A stretch of 64,000 nucleotides of DNA from Phytophthora colocasiae (taxonomy: Eukaryota > Oomycota > Peronosporomycetes > Peronosporales > Peronosporaceae). Of this stretch, positions 53,480 through 64,000 are shown one piece after another. The notes below the pieces were generated by a model that saw only the letters and a list, made by a program, of their open reading frames with translations, had not been told where the DNA came from and made no database searches. The stretch is from the NCBI GenBank assembly GCA_018806915.1, contig JAGKQI010000094.1:372001-436000 (forward strand), read 5' to 3'. How positions within the stretch are numbered: position 1 is the stretch's first letter; each line of letters begins with the position of its first letter. The position numbers were made by a program, and so were the translations under genes.

Positions 53480-54593
53480 TTGGATGAAATGGACTCTATC
53501 AATGGATTTGTAATATTGTGGTTCGTTTCCAAAATTCCCATGGGCGGTTCAGAATCGACCCTGGGCGAATCGACCCCCCAATCGACCACCTCAGATATTG
53601 ACTTCGATCTTATGACTTTTGAAAGTTTTTCTTTACGCCAAGAAGAGTATTTGCGATGGTAGAAGGAGTTGGTGGCGCGACAAGCGCTGATAGAGCGAGT
53701 TTATCGCCTCTACGAGGACGTTCACAGCGCAACCCACGTCAAGTGCAGCCGTATTACGCACGGCCATCTGCAAGAAGGTCGCTGAATGTATCGTCGAGCC
53801 AGGAGTACATCCGACCGCACAGACTCCGAGCCAAGTGGACATTCAGCTAGCCCAAGATACCCCCGAATTTTCACTGGCCTCGCCTGATGGAGGTACTGGG
53901 ACGGAATCTTCCCATCTAGCGTGCTGGCCAAGCAGCACGTCAACCCCAGATCGAGTTCCTACAGTGAGGAGGTCACCAAGAACCGCTCCTTTGACATCAC
54001 CTCCGCGTAGTCATGATACACCGTTGCGGCGTCCGGCAGGAAGCCTCGAGAGCGAGCGCACGGTCCGAAGATCTCCAAGATTGGCTAGTCAAGGTGATAG
54101 TACGTCACCTCCCAACAGAAGCGCGCCCGCCACGAGTTCTAATTTGTATCACCTTCTTGTGACCCCCATCATAAAAGACATCTCTCAGCCAGCATGACAC
54201 TTCAGGGGAACTACTAGATGTCTGCGCACTGGAAGGATCGTCCTTCAATGTAATTCTCAAACAGCTTTGGGATAAATACAGTGAACATGTGCATGGGGTT
54301 GCCGTCAAAACTCGTGGCAAGTGGGCTGTGGAGCCAGCTAATATTGAGACGTGGAGTAAAGTGATTCAGTTTAAGTTTAAGCGCCACGTTATTGACAGCA
54401 CGAGGCGCGAATGTTATCAAACAGCTTTGGGAGATACAGTGAGCATGTGCATGGGGATCTCCATCAGTAGAGGGGGCCAAGGGTCTTTTGTGGTGTGCGG
54501 CAAACTGCGAGGGTCGATTGAAAGGTCGATTGGGCGAAAGGTCGCCAATAGGCCCGGTTTTGGAAATTTGACCGAAAAGCACAATACCGAGTG
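53480..54593 (+). pseudogene. frameshifted ORF remnant with RRSPR motifs
   Basis: Readable pieces in several frames. A Ser/Pro/Arg-rich part (VRRSPRTAPLTSPPRSHDTP and VRRSPRLASQG) lies near 53835-54190. After a frame change, a globular part follows (SGELLDVCALEGSSFNVILK, VKTRGKWAVEPANIETWSKV) to a stop at 54593. A 40-bp internal duplication (54258-54298 and 54417-54456) is read in two different frames. No family is recognised. The association with the following Helitron is by position only. Confidence 0.35.
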
Positions 54594-55362
54594 ACGAGCG
54601 TCTGGTCGAGATTAAGCAAAAAGCGTCAGTAGATATGCAATTGGGATCTGATGCTATGCGTCCGTGTTGTATTTGTGAGCTGGATTACCTTCAGAGTGAA
54701 ATTGATAAGGTTGAATTCACGAAAGAACGCGTCGAGGTGTGTGTTATACCGAATACATTTCCTAACCTCAGCTGACTTTCTATTTTGGTTTGTATGTAGA
54801 GAATGAAAGCTTGTATTTCGTCTTCGGAAGGCGTTCCAGCAGTGATTTTAGGTCAGTATAGTGCTGGTAGTGTGGACTCCCGCCTAACTGGTCTGTTACT
54901 GTTTCCGGAAGGTAGTTTTTTTTAATGTATAGCTATGGGTGCCCAATGTTGAGTTTAACGAGATACTATGCGCTTATACACAGCCATATTTCGTGAAAAT
55001 GAAGCAACATGGGGATACATATGTAATTCATGTGAAGACAGCATTAACGGGAGCAAATTCCCGCAAAAGCCAGTGGATTCGATTGCGAACGGGAATTACA
55101 TCGGACATCTACCTCGCCGCTTTCAGGCAATGACTCGAACCGATGAACAAGCTGTTGCACTAGTACTGCCGTGTGTTTCACTGTCAGTCGTCACCGGTGG
55201 ACCATGTCATACAATTAAGTCGCACCACTACATCGTCCGTAATACGGAAGGGCCTATAGTGGATATGCTTCCTCGAGATTTGAGTTGCCGTGTTCGAGTT
55301 ACGATGGTGGGTCACATGACCAAAAGACAAGCAATTGCGTGCAAGAAACGCTACCAGCTTAA

Positions 55363-56988
55363 CCCCTCCAGACCGGGAGCCGAAAGGAACATGTAAACTG
55401 CATATGCAGCATAATTAGACTTAATGTTTGTATATAAACAAGGTTCGGGAAGATAGGATTCAGGATGTGCAGTTACAAGAGGCTTGCTAATCCCGCATAT
55501 AAGCTGCATAATGGGCCATGACTTGCCGTCTAATTTTGCATTATGCTACATATCGCGGATAGTGACAGGTCACACGTCGAACAGAAACATTGTCATCCAG
55601 GTCATTGTTTTCTGAATTTTAGAAATCAGAACTTCCCATACAAATTTCTATACATAAAGTAGGGGTGTCATCCATACAGATCCTTACAGGTGTGCAATCT
55701 TCTGGTGTGAGGTTGAGCAATCAGTTGAAACTATCAGTCCTTGTGCAAATACGGTGCAAGGATCGCAAGCAATCAACTGAAAACTCTCGGTTGTTGGGTG
55801 AAGACGCGCGAATATGATGCAGGCCATGATCCTAGTTAGTGAAAACAGGCAAGCCATGATGAAGTTCAAGGTTCCCTGTAGTGAGCAGATTAGCCACCAA
55901 AGAAAACGAAAATAATCACGTTTCCTAGTCAGAGCCTGCATATATGCAGTTTATTGGCAGGTTAATATGCATCCTACGCACTACGGGCTCGTTCGACGTC
56001 TCTTGTTTGAAGCCGGAGTACCAGGCGTGGAAGGTGTTCCTGGAACGTTCGTGGTTTCTCTGCGGCGAACTCGGATGACCTTGCCATTATCCACGGGGAA
56101 CAATTTCCCATTCATCCACTCCTTGTGCCATATGCCCCAGCAAGTCATGGCAACTCCACGAACATTGCGCCGGCTCGCATGCAGAGGAAGATCGGTCCCG
56201 CTGTGTTGCAGTCGTTACAGAAGTACGTCGTCGTGGAGGCGCGTTGATTTTCAGCTCGCAGAACGGAGCAGACCTTGCATGCACGTTGGCGGCGCTTCGC
56301 CTGCGTGCCTTCGTTGCGCCATTCATCACTCTGACGTGCCATGTGCTATGTCTGCTTCACGCAGTAGTTGAAGTTAGATGCAGCACATAGCAAGTAAACC
56401 ACAGAGTGCGACCTCACAATGCATACCGTTTGCATAGTATTCCAGTACAGCCTCTTCACCCCGAAAGGAATGAACACCTTCTGTCCCGCTTGCACTTTCA
56501 CCAGGCCGGATGTAGAAGTAGCGATCGTCCAAACTGCGCCGTGGCGGTGGCTTGCGTGTCCACCCTTCTCTTTTCAGCTCCTTCCACACTGATTTGAACG
56601 ACAGGTCTCGTCCTCTGACCTCGGAATCGCGCAGCACCTTCCCCTACGGCCTTATCATCTTCTCCGCTGTTGACTTGAGCTCCAGCTGCGCAAATTCTAG
56701 AATGAGGTCAGATTTTAAAGCGCGGGAGTTAGCTGGACGCTGTTAGCCACTCATTCAGCGGGAACGAAAACTTGTTTTTCAAATTTTCAAAAATCACTGG
56801 TCTTTGTTCGCATGAAAATAAAAAGACACGTACAGAAACGAAACTTTTTTTGACTTGGTATTTGTAAAGCGCTGTGTCGGGGGAAAGGACAGGCATACAA
56901 ACTTCAAGTCAAATTTAGCTTAAACTGAATATATTCAGTTTACGCCTTCAAATCTAAGCTGCATTATGCAGCATCCGGTTTGGAGGGG
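55363..56988 (-). mobile_element. piggyBac-type deletion derivative at a TTAA site
   Basis: A 1626-bp element with terminal repeats CCCCTCCAGACCGG and, inverted, CCCCTCCAAACCGG (13 of 14), flanked by TTAA on both sides (55359-55362 and 56989-56992). It encodes only parts of a piggyBac protein on the minus strand. Subterminal palindromes such as CTGCATATGCAG occur on both sides. Removing it restores the Helitron reading frame. Confidence 0.92.
56145..56637 (-). pseudogene. piggyBac transposase remnant: N-terminal region and C-terminal zinc ribbon
   Basis: From 56637 down to 56374 an ORF shows the oomycete piggyBac N-terminal region (FKSVWKELKREGWTRKPPPR, SLDDRYFYIRPG, EEAVLEYYANG). Immediately afterwards, from 56342 to 56145, the C-terminal zinc ribbon is seen (RQRACKVCSVLR, TTTYFCNDCNTAGPIFLC). 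The catalytic DDD domain that should lie between them, some 400 residues, is missing. It is an internal deletion derivative that cannot make transposase but keeps both ends. Confidence 0.75.
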
Positions 56989-58101
56989 TTAACCTTAGCC
57001 TTTGCAGGAAGGTGCTCAGCTTTCTTTATCTAAATCATAGAGAATACCAACACGTGCAGCCGGATAAAGAGGGTAGTGCGACTACAACGCGTGTGTCACT
57101 CGCTTGGTTGTCAACGGAGCAACATGAACGTGTTTCCGGTCGTTCAAACGTACCGCTTAGAGGTGCATCCATTGATACTCCTGACCAATCCACAGGTGTT
57201 ATTCTTGATAACACGGTGATAGACGAAGTAGGTGTGCGGGATGGTGTTTCAGAAAAAATGCGAGACGAAAGTACATATTCAATGTTTGGATCGACGGTTG
57301 TGGAAGGAGAAGATCCAGCTCTAGAGGATACATGGATAACAGCTTCCAGTGTGTTAGTGTCAGCGCCTCAACCAGATTATGTTGACCTTGTGGTTCGGAA
57401 ATCTACTGACTACGTGCCAATGACAAAATGGGCCGTTTGTACGAGAATGTTTCCTACACTTTTTCCAGCTGGAAGCGGTGGTCCAACTGAAGAACGAGAA
57501 AAGTATATGTCAGTGCGTAGATGGATTTTGCGCTGTTTAAGAATTCACGGACATCGGTTCGAGAAACATTACGCCTTCATGCTTCTGGCTTTTGACTTTT
57601 TAGCTTTTGAGAACGCTCGGCGCACGCTTTACGTAAGAATGGACGTTAAACGACAGGCGTTGAAAGCAGCAGAAGTCAAACGAAGTACAATTCTTGAAGC
57701 TATCAAATATTTTAGACACATGGCGGACTGTAAAGCGAAAGGTATAAAGCCCCAACCACCAACTCCTGGTGTACAAGAAGTTGTTGAATTACGAAAAGGA
57801 TTTCGTGTGCCCGAGTCGGCCTTTTATGGATCAAATATTGGTCGTATGCGTGCACGTCATGATCTGTTTGGCATGCTGAAGCGGTTTGGGCCGATGCAGA
57901 TTTTTTTCACAATATCACCGGACTCTGCTGGAACATACGCCATTTCGATTAAGTCGGGTGAAATTCCGAAGGCAGTGATTGATGAAGCGAACACTTTGTT
58001 AGCACCGAACAGAGCCGAACGAAAGCGAATTGCCGCTTCATACCCCGTTGAGTGTGCTCGTTATTTCATTCGGGTCGTGAATACTGTCATCGAAGTATTA
58101 T

Positions 58102-59042
58102 TTGGATGGAACAGAAACGAAATATGCCCAAACGGGAGGGGGCATATTTGGTGTTGTACGTGCTTTTGGAGCTTCTGCAGAGACACAATTAGCAGGCGAT
58201 TTACATGCACATTTTGCTGTTTGGCTTCACGGATTTCCGACAACATCAGAAAAATTTCGAGAGGCCCTTGAAACCGATGCTGAATTCCATAGTCGCTTCA
58301 TCCGTCTTGTGGATACTGTTTTATCTTCTAAACCTCCAAGTTTGGTAAACGAAGTACAATGTGTTCGATGTAAACGAGACGATGCAATTGAGCCAGTCGT
58401 CCCAGGTGTGGATGCATTCCGCCGACCTGCCACCGGAACTTCGCCTCCTGTAACAGCGATCTGTCGAGAGTGTGGGGAAGTTTTTCGAGACAAAGATATT
58501 ATTGACGCATCAATTCAAGCATTAGCACAATCCGAAAATGGAACCATGAATCAACAATGGATTGATTTTCAAAAGTGTCGCCCCCCATTAGACGGTGAAG
58601 TTGGCGCTGTTGCAACCTCATTGCTTGTTCGAGACACACAGGTCCATTACTGGAATCAATGCAAGTCCTGTTTTAAGGTAACGTTGAATTAGTATAATTT
58701 ACGCCGTTTTACCACATATTTGACAACGTTCCTTCCTATATAGAAAACCTTGCGAACACCCAAAGGAACTGTATGCAGATTTTTAAAACCAGAGGGAGTT
58801 CAGCTTACTCCTACTTGTATTGGCACCGACAATCGTCTTCATATTCATCGCCCTATCGGTTGCGAGTACGTCAACGCATTCAATGACGTGGTGATGGCCT
58901 CTATGAAATGCAATCATGACGCTCAGTTCGTTTTAAGCTCAGGTGCAAAGGATACTGCGGCGTACATTGTGAAGTATTGCTTTAAGAGACAAAATCCCGT
59001 TTCGCATTATCACTGGCAGCATTCACAAAGGCGGCTTCGAAA
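58102..59042 (+). pseudogene. Helitron Rep (HUH nuclease) region
   Basis: GGIFGVVRAFGASAETQLAG leads to the HUH motif DLHAHFAVWLHG near 58198. Cys pairs follow (CVRCKRDD, CRECGEVFRDKD). A short intron (58678-58743, GTAACG...ATATAG) joins SCFK to KTLRTPKGTVCRF. The catalytic tyrosine region DTAAYIVKYCFKRQN lies near 58950-58994. After it the frame breaks: the family text continues as LSLAAFTKAASKMNC in the helicase frame while this ORF stops near 59046. The Rep would nick and rejoin single-stranded ends during rolling-circle transposition. The key His and Tyr residues are present. Confidence 0.8.
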
Positions 59043-61928
59043 ATGAATTGCCTTCCTGCAGATACGTCGCCTATGGAAAAAGGGTATAAAATGCTTGGGT
59101 CGATGCTGTACACATTAACAAATAGCCAAGAGGTGGCAGCGCCTATGGCGGCGTTGTATCTCCTCAACGAGTCTCCGTTTTGGTTTTCACATCCATTTGT
59201 TCGCGTTGATTTGTGGAGACTCCTACAAAAGTGTAGTGCGTCTGTTGAGATCAGTGTTTCACAGCAAGATATCGGGAATGATTACGCTGGTGATAGCAGA
59301 ATTCTATCGGACAATTTACTGGAAAAGTATTGGAAGCGCCAACCCGAACTAGAAAATGTGTCATTTATTGATATATGTGAACGTTACGAACTCAACAAAA
59401 AAAGGAAAAGATCACTCCACGCAGTACGAACAAACACACTCACGTTTGTCGAATCTAGTTCACCAAAAGTACTTGTGATATGTGGCAAGGAGATTCCTGA
59501 TATTCATGATGGAGAATTTGACGAATATTACTATTTCGCAGTGCTGACGTTATTCAAGCCTCATCAAAATTCAACACTTCTAGGTTCGGCAGAAACCATA
59601 CTTGCTGCATATCGCGATTTTTTAATTCACGGTGCACACATAACTGTTCAACGATTACAACGTTTTGAATCACAATGGCAAGATTATTATCATGCAGAAC
59701 GAAAAGAAGAGGATACGACCGAATCGGCGGAGGCGAAGATATTAAGAACTCGCGTTGCAGCAACTAATTCATGGGTTCCTGACAACTCAAACGATAGCAG
59801 ACAAACAAACGCTGTAGATGACACAATACCAGAAGATTTCTTGGATCCGAGTACCATAACGTCACCTGAAACCTCTACACAAAACCTCTGTGACAACGCT
59901 GCTGCTGCTATTGGAGTAGTAGCAAATTTGAAACCTGCCATTCATGCAATGAGTCAAACGTATCAACCATCAAATGAACGAGTATCGTTAGGACCGGGGT
60001 TTAACTTGGATATGTATACGTCGCACTTCGCAACATTGAATCAAAAACCCTGTGGCCAAGACATCTTCGGGACCGATAAGTTCATTGCTCGATATAGAGA
60101 AACTCGAACTCGATTAGAACGCTTTCGCGAATGTTTTGAGCCTGTACCGTATCGCTACGACGAAGGTATTCCATGTGATCCAGACTCGCTACCAGACTTC
60201 CCTCCTATTGCAAGCGTATCGGCAGCATTTGGATTGAATTTTTGGCAGCATACTGCTTTCGAAGTCGCGGCTCGTCACCTTCTCTACGCCTACTTCCTGG
60301 ATATATCGGACGCACTGTCGGAGCAGTTATCCTTTCCTCCAACGACCAAGCGCACGACATACAACTTAAAAGATCAATTAATTGGATACCTGGGTGGAGA
60401 GGCTGGAACCGGTAAATCCACCGTTGTCGACGCGCTATTAACATTTGCGCAGAAGTGGGGGCGAACCGGTAGTGTTGAGACGTTAGCTTTCACTGGAGTG
60501 GCTGCGATAAATATCCATGGGCGAACTATACACAGTGCGCGAAATTTGAAGCTGAACGGAGCTGAGCCTAACTCAGCTCCTACAATCGAGATGAAATCCA
60601 AGTTTAGTCGTGTCGTTCTTGTCATCGTAGACGAAATATCTATCACAGACCAAGGGCTTCTAGGTGGGATGGATGCTGTTTCACGATCAATGTCAAAGAC
60701 ACCCAATAAGTACATGGGCGGCAAGCATGTGCTACTCATTGGTATTTGCTACAGCTACCGCCGGTTGCAGGATCACCATGTAAGTAGATATACGGCCGAA
60801 ATACACATTTCCAAAAATGCTAACATTCATGTTTTGGTGATAGGTTTCCGACCACCCCCTAGAGAAGCAAATCGACAGAGACATGCTGGCTACGCTCTAT
60901 ATGCAGCAATCAACTTTGTACTATTTCTTACAAAAAATATGCGAGCGCGCCGTGATCCTCTGTACGCTAGAATACTCGACGATTTGCGTTGGGGTCGTCT
61001 GACAGATCGGCAATTGGATGTATTAAACTCACGAGTCCACAAGCCTGAAGATCTTCTAAGCGCGAGGACAAACGACACTCATATACTTTATAAACCGGTT
61101 GTCGTTTGCACCAACAAGCTTCGGTGCGCCATCAATTCCAACATGATCTTTCGTATTGCTCACGCACGCACCATTCCTGTATTCGAATGCTTGGCGATTC
61201 CGTGCAGTCGATCGAGGCTCATCGTGGAGCACCTTTGGAATATCGACGACAATTTTACAGATCGGATCCCTATGAAGTTGTTGTTTTATGTGGGTATGCC
61301 TGTGATGGTAACTCACAAGCATCCTGACTTATTGGGTGCAGATATTATCGCCAATGGGACTGTTGCTACAATTGTAGGAACTTATCCCCCTTTAGATGAA
61401 ATGCCTGAAATCATTTACGAAGCTGGAAATGTCGTGATTCACAAGTTGCTACGCCAACCCTCTTTGCTGCTAATTAAACTTCTCGGTGTCACGACTACGC
61501 TCGTAGAAGGATTTCCGGGAGGTGTTATTGGCCTGCCTGCTCTCAAAGGGAGAGTAACCTTGAAAAATATCCCGAATTTGGCTCGATCTTCTATAACTGT
61601 GACCCAGTTTGCGCTCGTCCCGGCATTTGCTTGTACGACAGAGAAGCTACAAGGTCAAACTTGCCACGACGGTGTAGTGGTTACTCCTCTCGATAATCGA
61701 CAATCAGTCCCCTCTCAGACCTTGTATGTGGCGCTTTCGCGGTCGGTTAGTTTGGACGGACTATCGCTCACCCAGTCAATTTCTCGATCCTACCTCGGCA
61801 AGTTTGTCCCAAATCAAGAAACAGTCAATGAAATGCAACGGCTAACGAGCCTCGTTAGTGTACCCCCGTATGCATCACCGGAGGAACGTATTTCTTTTGA
61901 TCGTTGGAAATCTACACAGCACATATAG
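59043..61928 (+). pseudogene. Helitron PIF1-type helicase
   Basis: An open frame of 961 codons. The link to Rep (YKMLGSMLYTLTNSQEVAAP) is followed by a long spacer. Helicase motifs then follow: Walker A YLGGEAGTGKSTVVDALL (near 60390), motif Ia FTGVAAINIHGRTIHSA, Walker B RVVLVIVDEISI (near 60620), NFVLFLTKNMRARRDPLYAR, VEGFPGGV-type strand, CTTEKLQGQTCHDGV and TLYVALSRSVSLDGL. Between Walker B and the next block, the GDFYQLPPV motif is out of frame (it reads YLLQLPPVAGSPC in another frame near 60748), next to a probable intron of about 64 bp at 60780-60843. The helicase is thus probably inactive, though most motifs are well kept. Confidence 0.85.
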
Positions 61929-62019
61929 TATTTTAACGGCTACGACTTTGGTTTTCGCGATGACTCATATCATAACTTCGAGGAACACCGACGTGCTGTT
62001 CTAAGGAGAGTGTGTAAGG

Positions 62020-62763
62020 TCATACAAGGCTGTAAAGCATGTTTGTTTGTGTACACTGAATACCAATAATTACTCTTTTCTTCACGAAATTAGTATACTT
62101 ATAGCACATGTAGCTATTTGCTTTAAGACAGACATCTAGCAGACCAATGTTTGTGGCATATAAATGACGTCGCCACAACTCCCTTCGGTGCAAGATTAAA
62201 GATAAACCTACTTTCAAATGCTGTGCAGAATTTAAAAGTACAGTGTTTAAGAGGTCATGTATTTGTGTTAAGCTTACTAACCATACACTCCTGGAATCGA
62301 TAGGAGCACTTTTCGCGATTATTCTGTTTGTGATGACTCTTTCTGGCAGGACTAAAACGTCTTGGTATTCTTGTAGCATTTGTCGGAAAGTCTTGGAGTC
62401 TTGGAGTTTGTTTTCTGGCGTTGAAACCCAGTTCGGGAGGCAATCCCGTTCCGATGGCGAAATTTCATCTCCAGCTAGTACTTCTTCAGTAGACCTGGAT
62501 AGTTCTTTTGACTTGATAATTGCTGCAACGGCTTTGTTTGCCGTTGTATGACTTGATATCCATACTGTTGATACTACCTCTTGTAATGCTTTCCTTGCTG
62601 CCGAGTTTTCCTTGAGTGCTTTCAGCACATGCTTAGCACCTTGTAGTCTTAACTGGACTGTCGTCAAAAGTTCCTGCTGCTTCAGTTGATACAATCCTCT
62701 CTTGACGAGCTTCCACGCCATTACGGCTTCTGTTGTCGGCTGCCGTTCTGGGAGAAACCTCAT
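62020..62763 (-). CDS. hypothetical helical protein, divergent from the DUF6818-like gene
   Basis: A 247-codon frame with ATG at 62763. Residues 1-150 are helical and charged (AWKLVKRGLYQLKQQELLTT, QGAKHVLKALKENSAARKAL). After about residue 165 the composition becomes irregular, and a GTTAGTAAG donor-like sequence near 62277 suggests that the natural exon ends there. No family is recognised. It shares a 180-base upstream region with the plus-strand gene. This divergent pair could be a host locus or a transposon with two genes. Confidence 0.4.
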   Translation of the reverse strand: MRFLPERQPTTEAVMAWKLVKRGLYQLKQQELLTTVQLRLQGAKHVLKALKENSAARKALQEVVSTVWISSHTTANKAVAAIIKSKELSRSTEEVLAGDEISPSERDCLPNWVSTPENKLQDSKTFRQMLQEYQDVLVLPERVITNRIIAKSAPIDSRSVWLVSLTQIHDLLNTVLLNSAQHLKVGLSLILHRRELWRRHLYATNIGLLDVCLKANSYMCYKYTNFVKKRVIIGIQCTQTNMLYSLV

Positions 62764-62942
62764 CCAGCATAATGATCCATGTCAGAATTTAGTACAGTTT
62801 TATTACTCCGCAAATGAAGATCGATGCGACTGTTCACGTGGGTTCATTCTTCGTTTCGCGCCCGAGAAAGCAAAGGTAAGTGATATCCCACGATGTACTA
62901 ACATCTAGCGTCTTTAAGCTCACACAAATGTTATATGTGCAG

Positions 62943-63755
62943 ATGGTGAGGTGTCCATCCCGGAAGCATTACACTGTGCATGAATTAGTTCTTCTTCTTG
63001 CAATTTTGGAGGAGAGATTGCCTATTTACCCATCCGAGTGGGCAAATGTCGCTATGGAATTCACATCTCGAAGCGGAGAAACATGGGTCAGCCGAACGAC
63101 TGCTAGTTTGCGCTCCAAGTTCTCGACACTTTGTTCCTCCCGACCATGTGCAAAATTTCCTGCAATGCGTGTACGTGCAAAAATCGTAAAGTCCCAAATT
63201 GAGGGTCGGTACAGTTCCATGCTGCGTCGAGCCCAGATCTTACGACAAGATCACCAGTACAAACCTCCCACCTCATCTGATTCCAAAGGTCCAAGCAAAC
63301 GTTGCGACGCATGCAGTAGCGGTATTCCGCCCAAGACCACACGCCGCCCTACTGTAGTTCAACCTGCAGCGCCCGATCATCGATCCTCAAGATTTCGACA
63401 ATTCGTCTTGCCTCCTGCACAACCGTCCCAAATTACCCCTGCGGAAGGCAGTTCCAGAGTGTTCCATCTATCACGGACCAATAATGAGCAGGTCAACACA
63501 TTCACAGGTCCTATGCAAGCTGTGGGTCATACTGGTTACGGCCGATTTGAGCCTCCCGGAACCAGCAATCTGCCCTATATTATCGACATATTTCGCCAAA
63601 TTGCAGATCTGCAAGTCAGAGCACAACGTGATTTTGATCGCCAATGCCTCGCACGAGATGAATATGACAGGTTACAGCAGCAATGCACTCTACAGTACCA
63701 GCAACAAACGATGTCACTCCTCGCAACGTTGGTAAAGTCAAGCCAGGCCAAATGA
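62943..63755 (+). CDS. Myb/SANT-type protein resembling oomycete DUF6818
   Basis: The ATG at 62943 follows a probable 5' UTR intron (62876-62942, GTAAGT...GTGCAG). The open frame extends upstream through the intron only by chance. The product has 270 residues. The N-terminal trihelix-like domain (KHYTVHELVLLLAILEERLP, SEWANVAMEF, TASLRSKFSTLCSS, CAKFPAMRVRAKIVKSQIEG) fits the DUF6818 pattern seen in many oomycete proteins, presumed DNA-binding. A Ser/Pro/Thr-rich linker follows. The C-terminus is a coiled coil (IDIFRQIADLQVRAQRDFDR, then a Gln-rich helix). Such trihelix plus coiled-coil proteins are common as accessory proteins of oomycete DNA transposons. The frame is intact. Confidence 0.6.
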   Translation: MVRCPSRKHYTVHELVLLLAILEERLPIYPSEWANVAMEFTSRSGETWVSRTTASLRSKFSTLCSSRPCAKFPAMRVRAKIVKSQIEGRYSSMLRRAQILRQDHQYKPPTSSDSKGPSKRCDACSSGIPPKTTRRPTVVQPAAPDHRSSRFRQFVLPPAQPSQITPAEGSSRVFHLSRTNNEQVNTFTGPMQAVGHTGYGRFEPPGTSNLPYIIDIFRQIADLQVRAQRDFDRQCLARDEYDRLQQQCTLQYQQQTMSLLATLVKSSQAK

Positions 63756-64000
63756 TGGCAATTCTTACCGTAGTGAAAGATCTAGTGACAGACAACAAAG
63801 TAATTCATGTACTCCCTTTAAATCGTCTGAACGGTTCCCAGCTACTGCAATACTTTTGAGGCTGAGAGACCCTCGCGCGCACAGAAGCGCGCTACTGTCA
63901 AAGAAGCCAGCGTAGTTTTTAGCAACCAACTTGGTTGAACCAAGGGCGATGATAGGTCAATGGGAGTTCTGGCACCTCTGAATTCACAATGTGCCCCTAG
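63756..64000. other. right edge of the window, nothing recognised
   Basis: About 245 bases after the DUF6818-like stop. No ORF or repeat end is supported. Confidence 0.35.

Larger units (their letters stand above)
54644..58271 (+). pseudogene. Helitron N-terminal region (DUF6570-like and Helitron-like N)
   Basis: Small exons at 54644-54738 (PCCICELDYLQSE) and near 54801-54851 lead into the frame CNSCEDSINGSK. This continues as LPRRFQAMTRTDEQAVALV and KSHHYIVRNTEGPIVDMLP, a DUF6570-type block. At 55359-55362 a piggyBac derivative interrupts it. The frame resumes exactly after the second TTAA (56989) as LNLSLCRKVLSFLYLNHREY. The Helitron-like N domain follows: RMFPTLFPAGSGG, HYAFMLLAFDFLAFENARR, then FGPMQIFFTISPDSAG. 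A frameshift near 58105-58140 moves the text to the Rep frame. Confidence 0.8.
54620..61928 (+). mobile_element. Helitron (rolling-circle transposon), decayed, interrupted by piggyBac
   Basis: In order: a Cys-containing N-terminal region and DUF6570-like block, the Helitron-like N domain, a HUH-type Rep nuclease and a PIF1-type helicase. This is the standard RepHel layout. The reading frame is broken by several frameshifts, a few introns and a 1.6-kb piggyBac derivative. The true ends (TC start, hairpin plus CTRR end) could not be located, so the coordinates cover the coding core only. Confidence 0.88.

Overview
The window looks like gene-sparse, transposon-rich nuclear DNA of an oomycete, most likely Phytophthora or a close relative. 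Four observations support this: an elicitin-like gene (628-1719), two short secreted proteins with RXLR/dEER-type motifs (26539-26823 and 46554-46982), oomycete-style initiator sequences close to start codons, and small GT-AG introns. I cannot name the species.

Left part (1-9.9 kb). This is the most gene-like stretch: a terminal exon, the elicitin-like gene, a type II membrane protein with a glycosyltransferase-like C-terminus, a small helical protein, a 50-residue membrane protein, a GNAT acetyltransferase (copy 1), a degenerate MULE/ABC-transporter patchwork bounded by inverted repeats, and a secreted GH54 arabinofuranosidase.

Middle part (9.9-27.5 kb). Three more copies of the same GNAT gene and the GH54 gene are pushed apart by insertions whose ends I could place. 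A Gypsy element (9936-14550, target duplication CGATG) sits upstream of GH54. A non-LTR-like element (15691-16918) splits GNAT copy 2. A PIF/Harbinger element (17084-24690) lies at the tail of GNAT copy 2, and its own transposase gene is split by a Copia element (17435-22377, target duplication GTTTC). Copy 3 is intact and copy 4 is a pseudogene. A TA-flanked MITE (27046-27453) follows.

Transposon sea (27.4-45 kb). A second, defective Copia (27638-31974, target duplication GAAGA) interrupts a decayed antisense Gypsy relic with a chromodomain. Next come a GGATCC-rich satellite and a Gypsy gag/protease fragment with the same hexamer in excess. A coiled-coil gene (36407-41381) is cut in two by a hAT element (37079-40568). 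Decayed DOT1-like and coiled-coil genes follow.

Right part (45-64 kb). This holds a canonical RXLR-EER effector candidate, a Kelch pseudogene, an intact SET-domain gene, an unidentified nuclear-type protein, and a long decayed Helitron (about 54.6-61.9 kb) whose N-terminal region is interrupted at TTAA by a piggyBac deletion derivative (55363-56988). A hypothetical gene and a DUF6818-like Myb-type gene lie head to head at the end.

Apart from the host genes, nearly every coding feature is a transposon gene, and most carry frameshifts or stops. I did not find a convincing new functional system. The strongest unexplained signals are the GGATCC enrichment at 33.7-36.2 kb, the Harbinger terminal hairpin that supplies the stop codon of GNAT copy 2, and the inverted-repeat unit combining MULE and ABC-transporter pieces.
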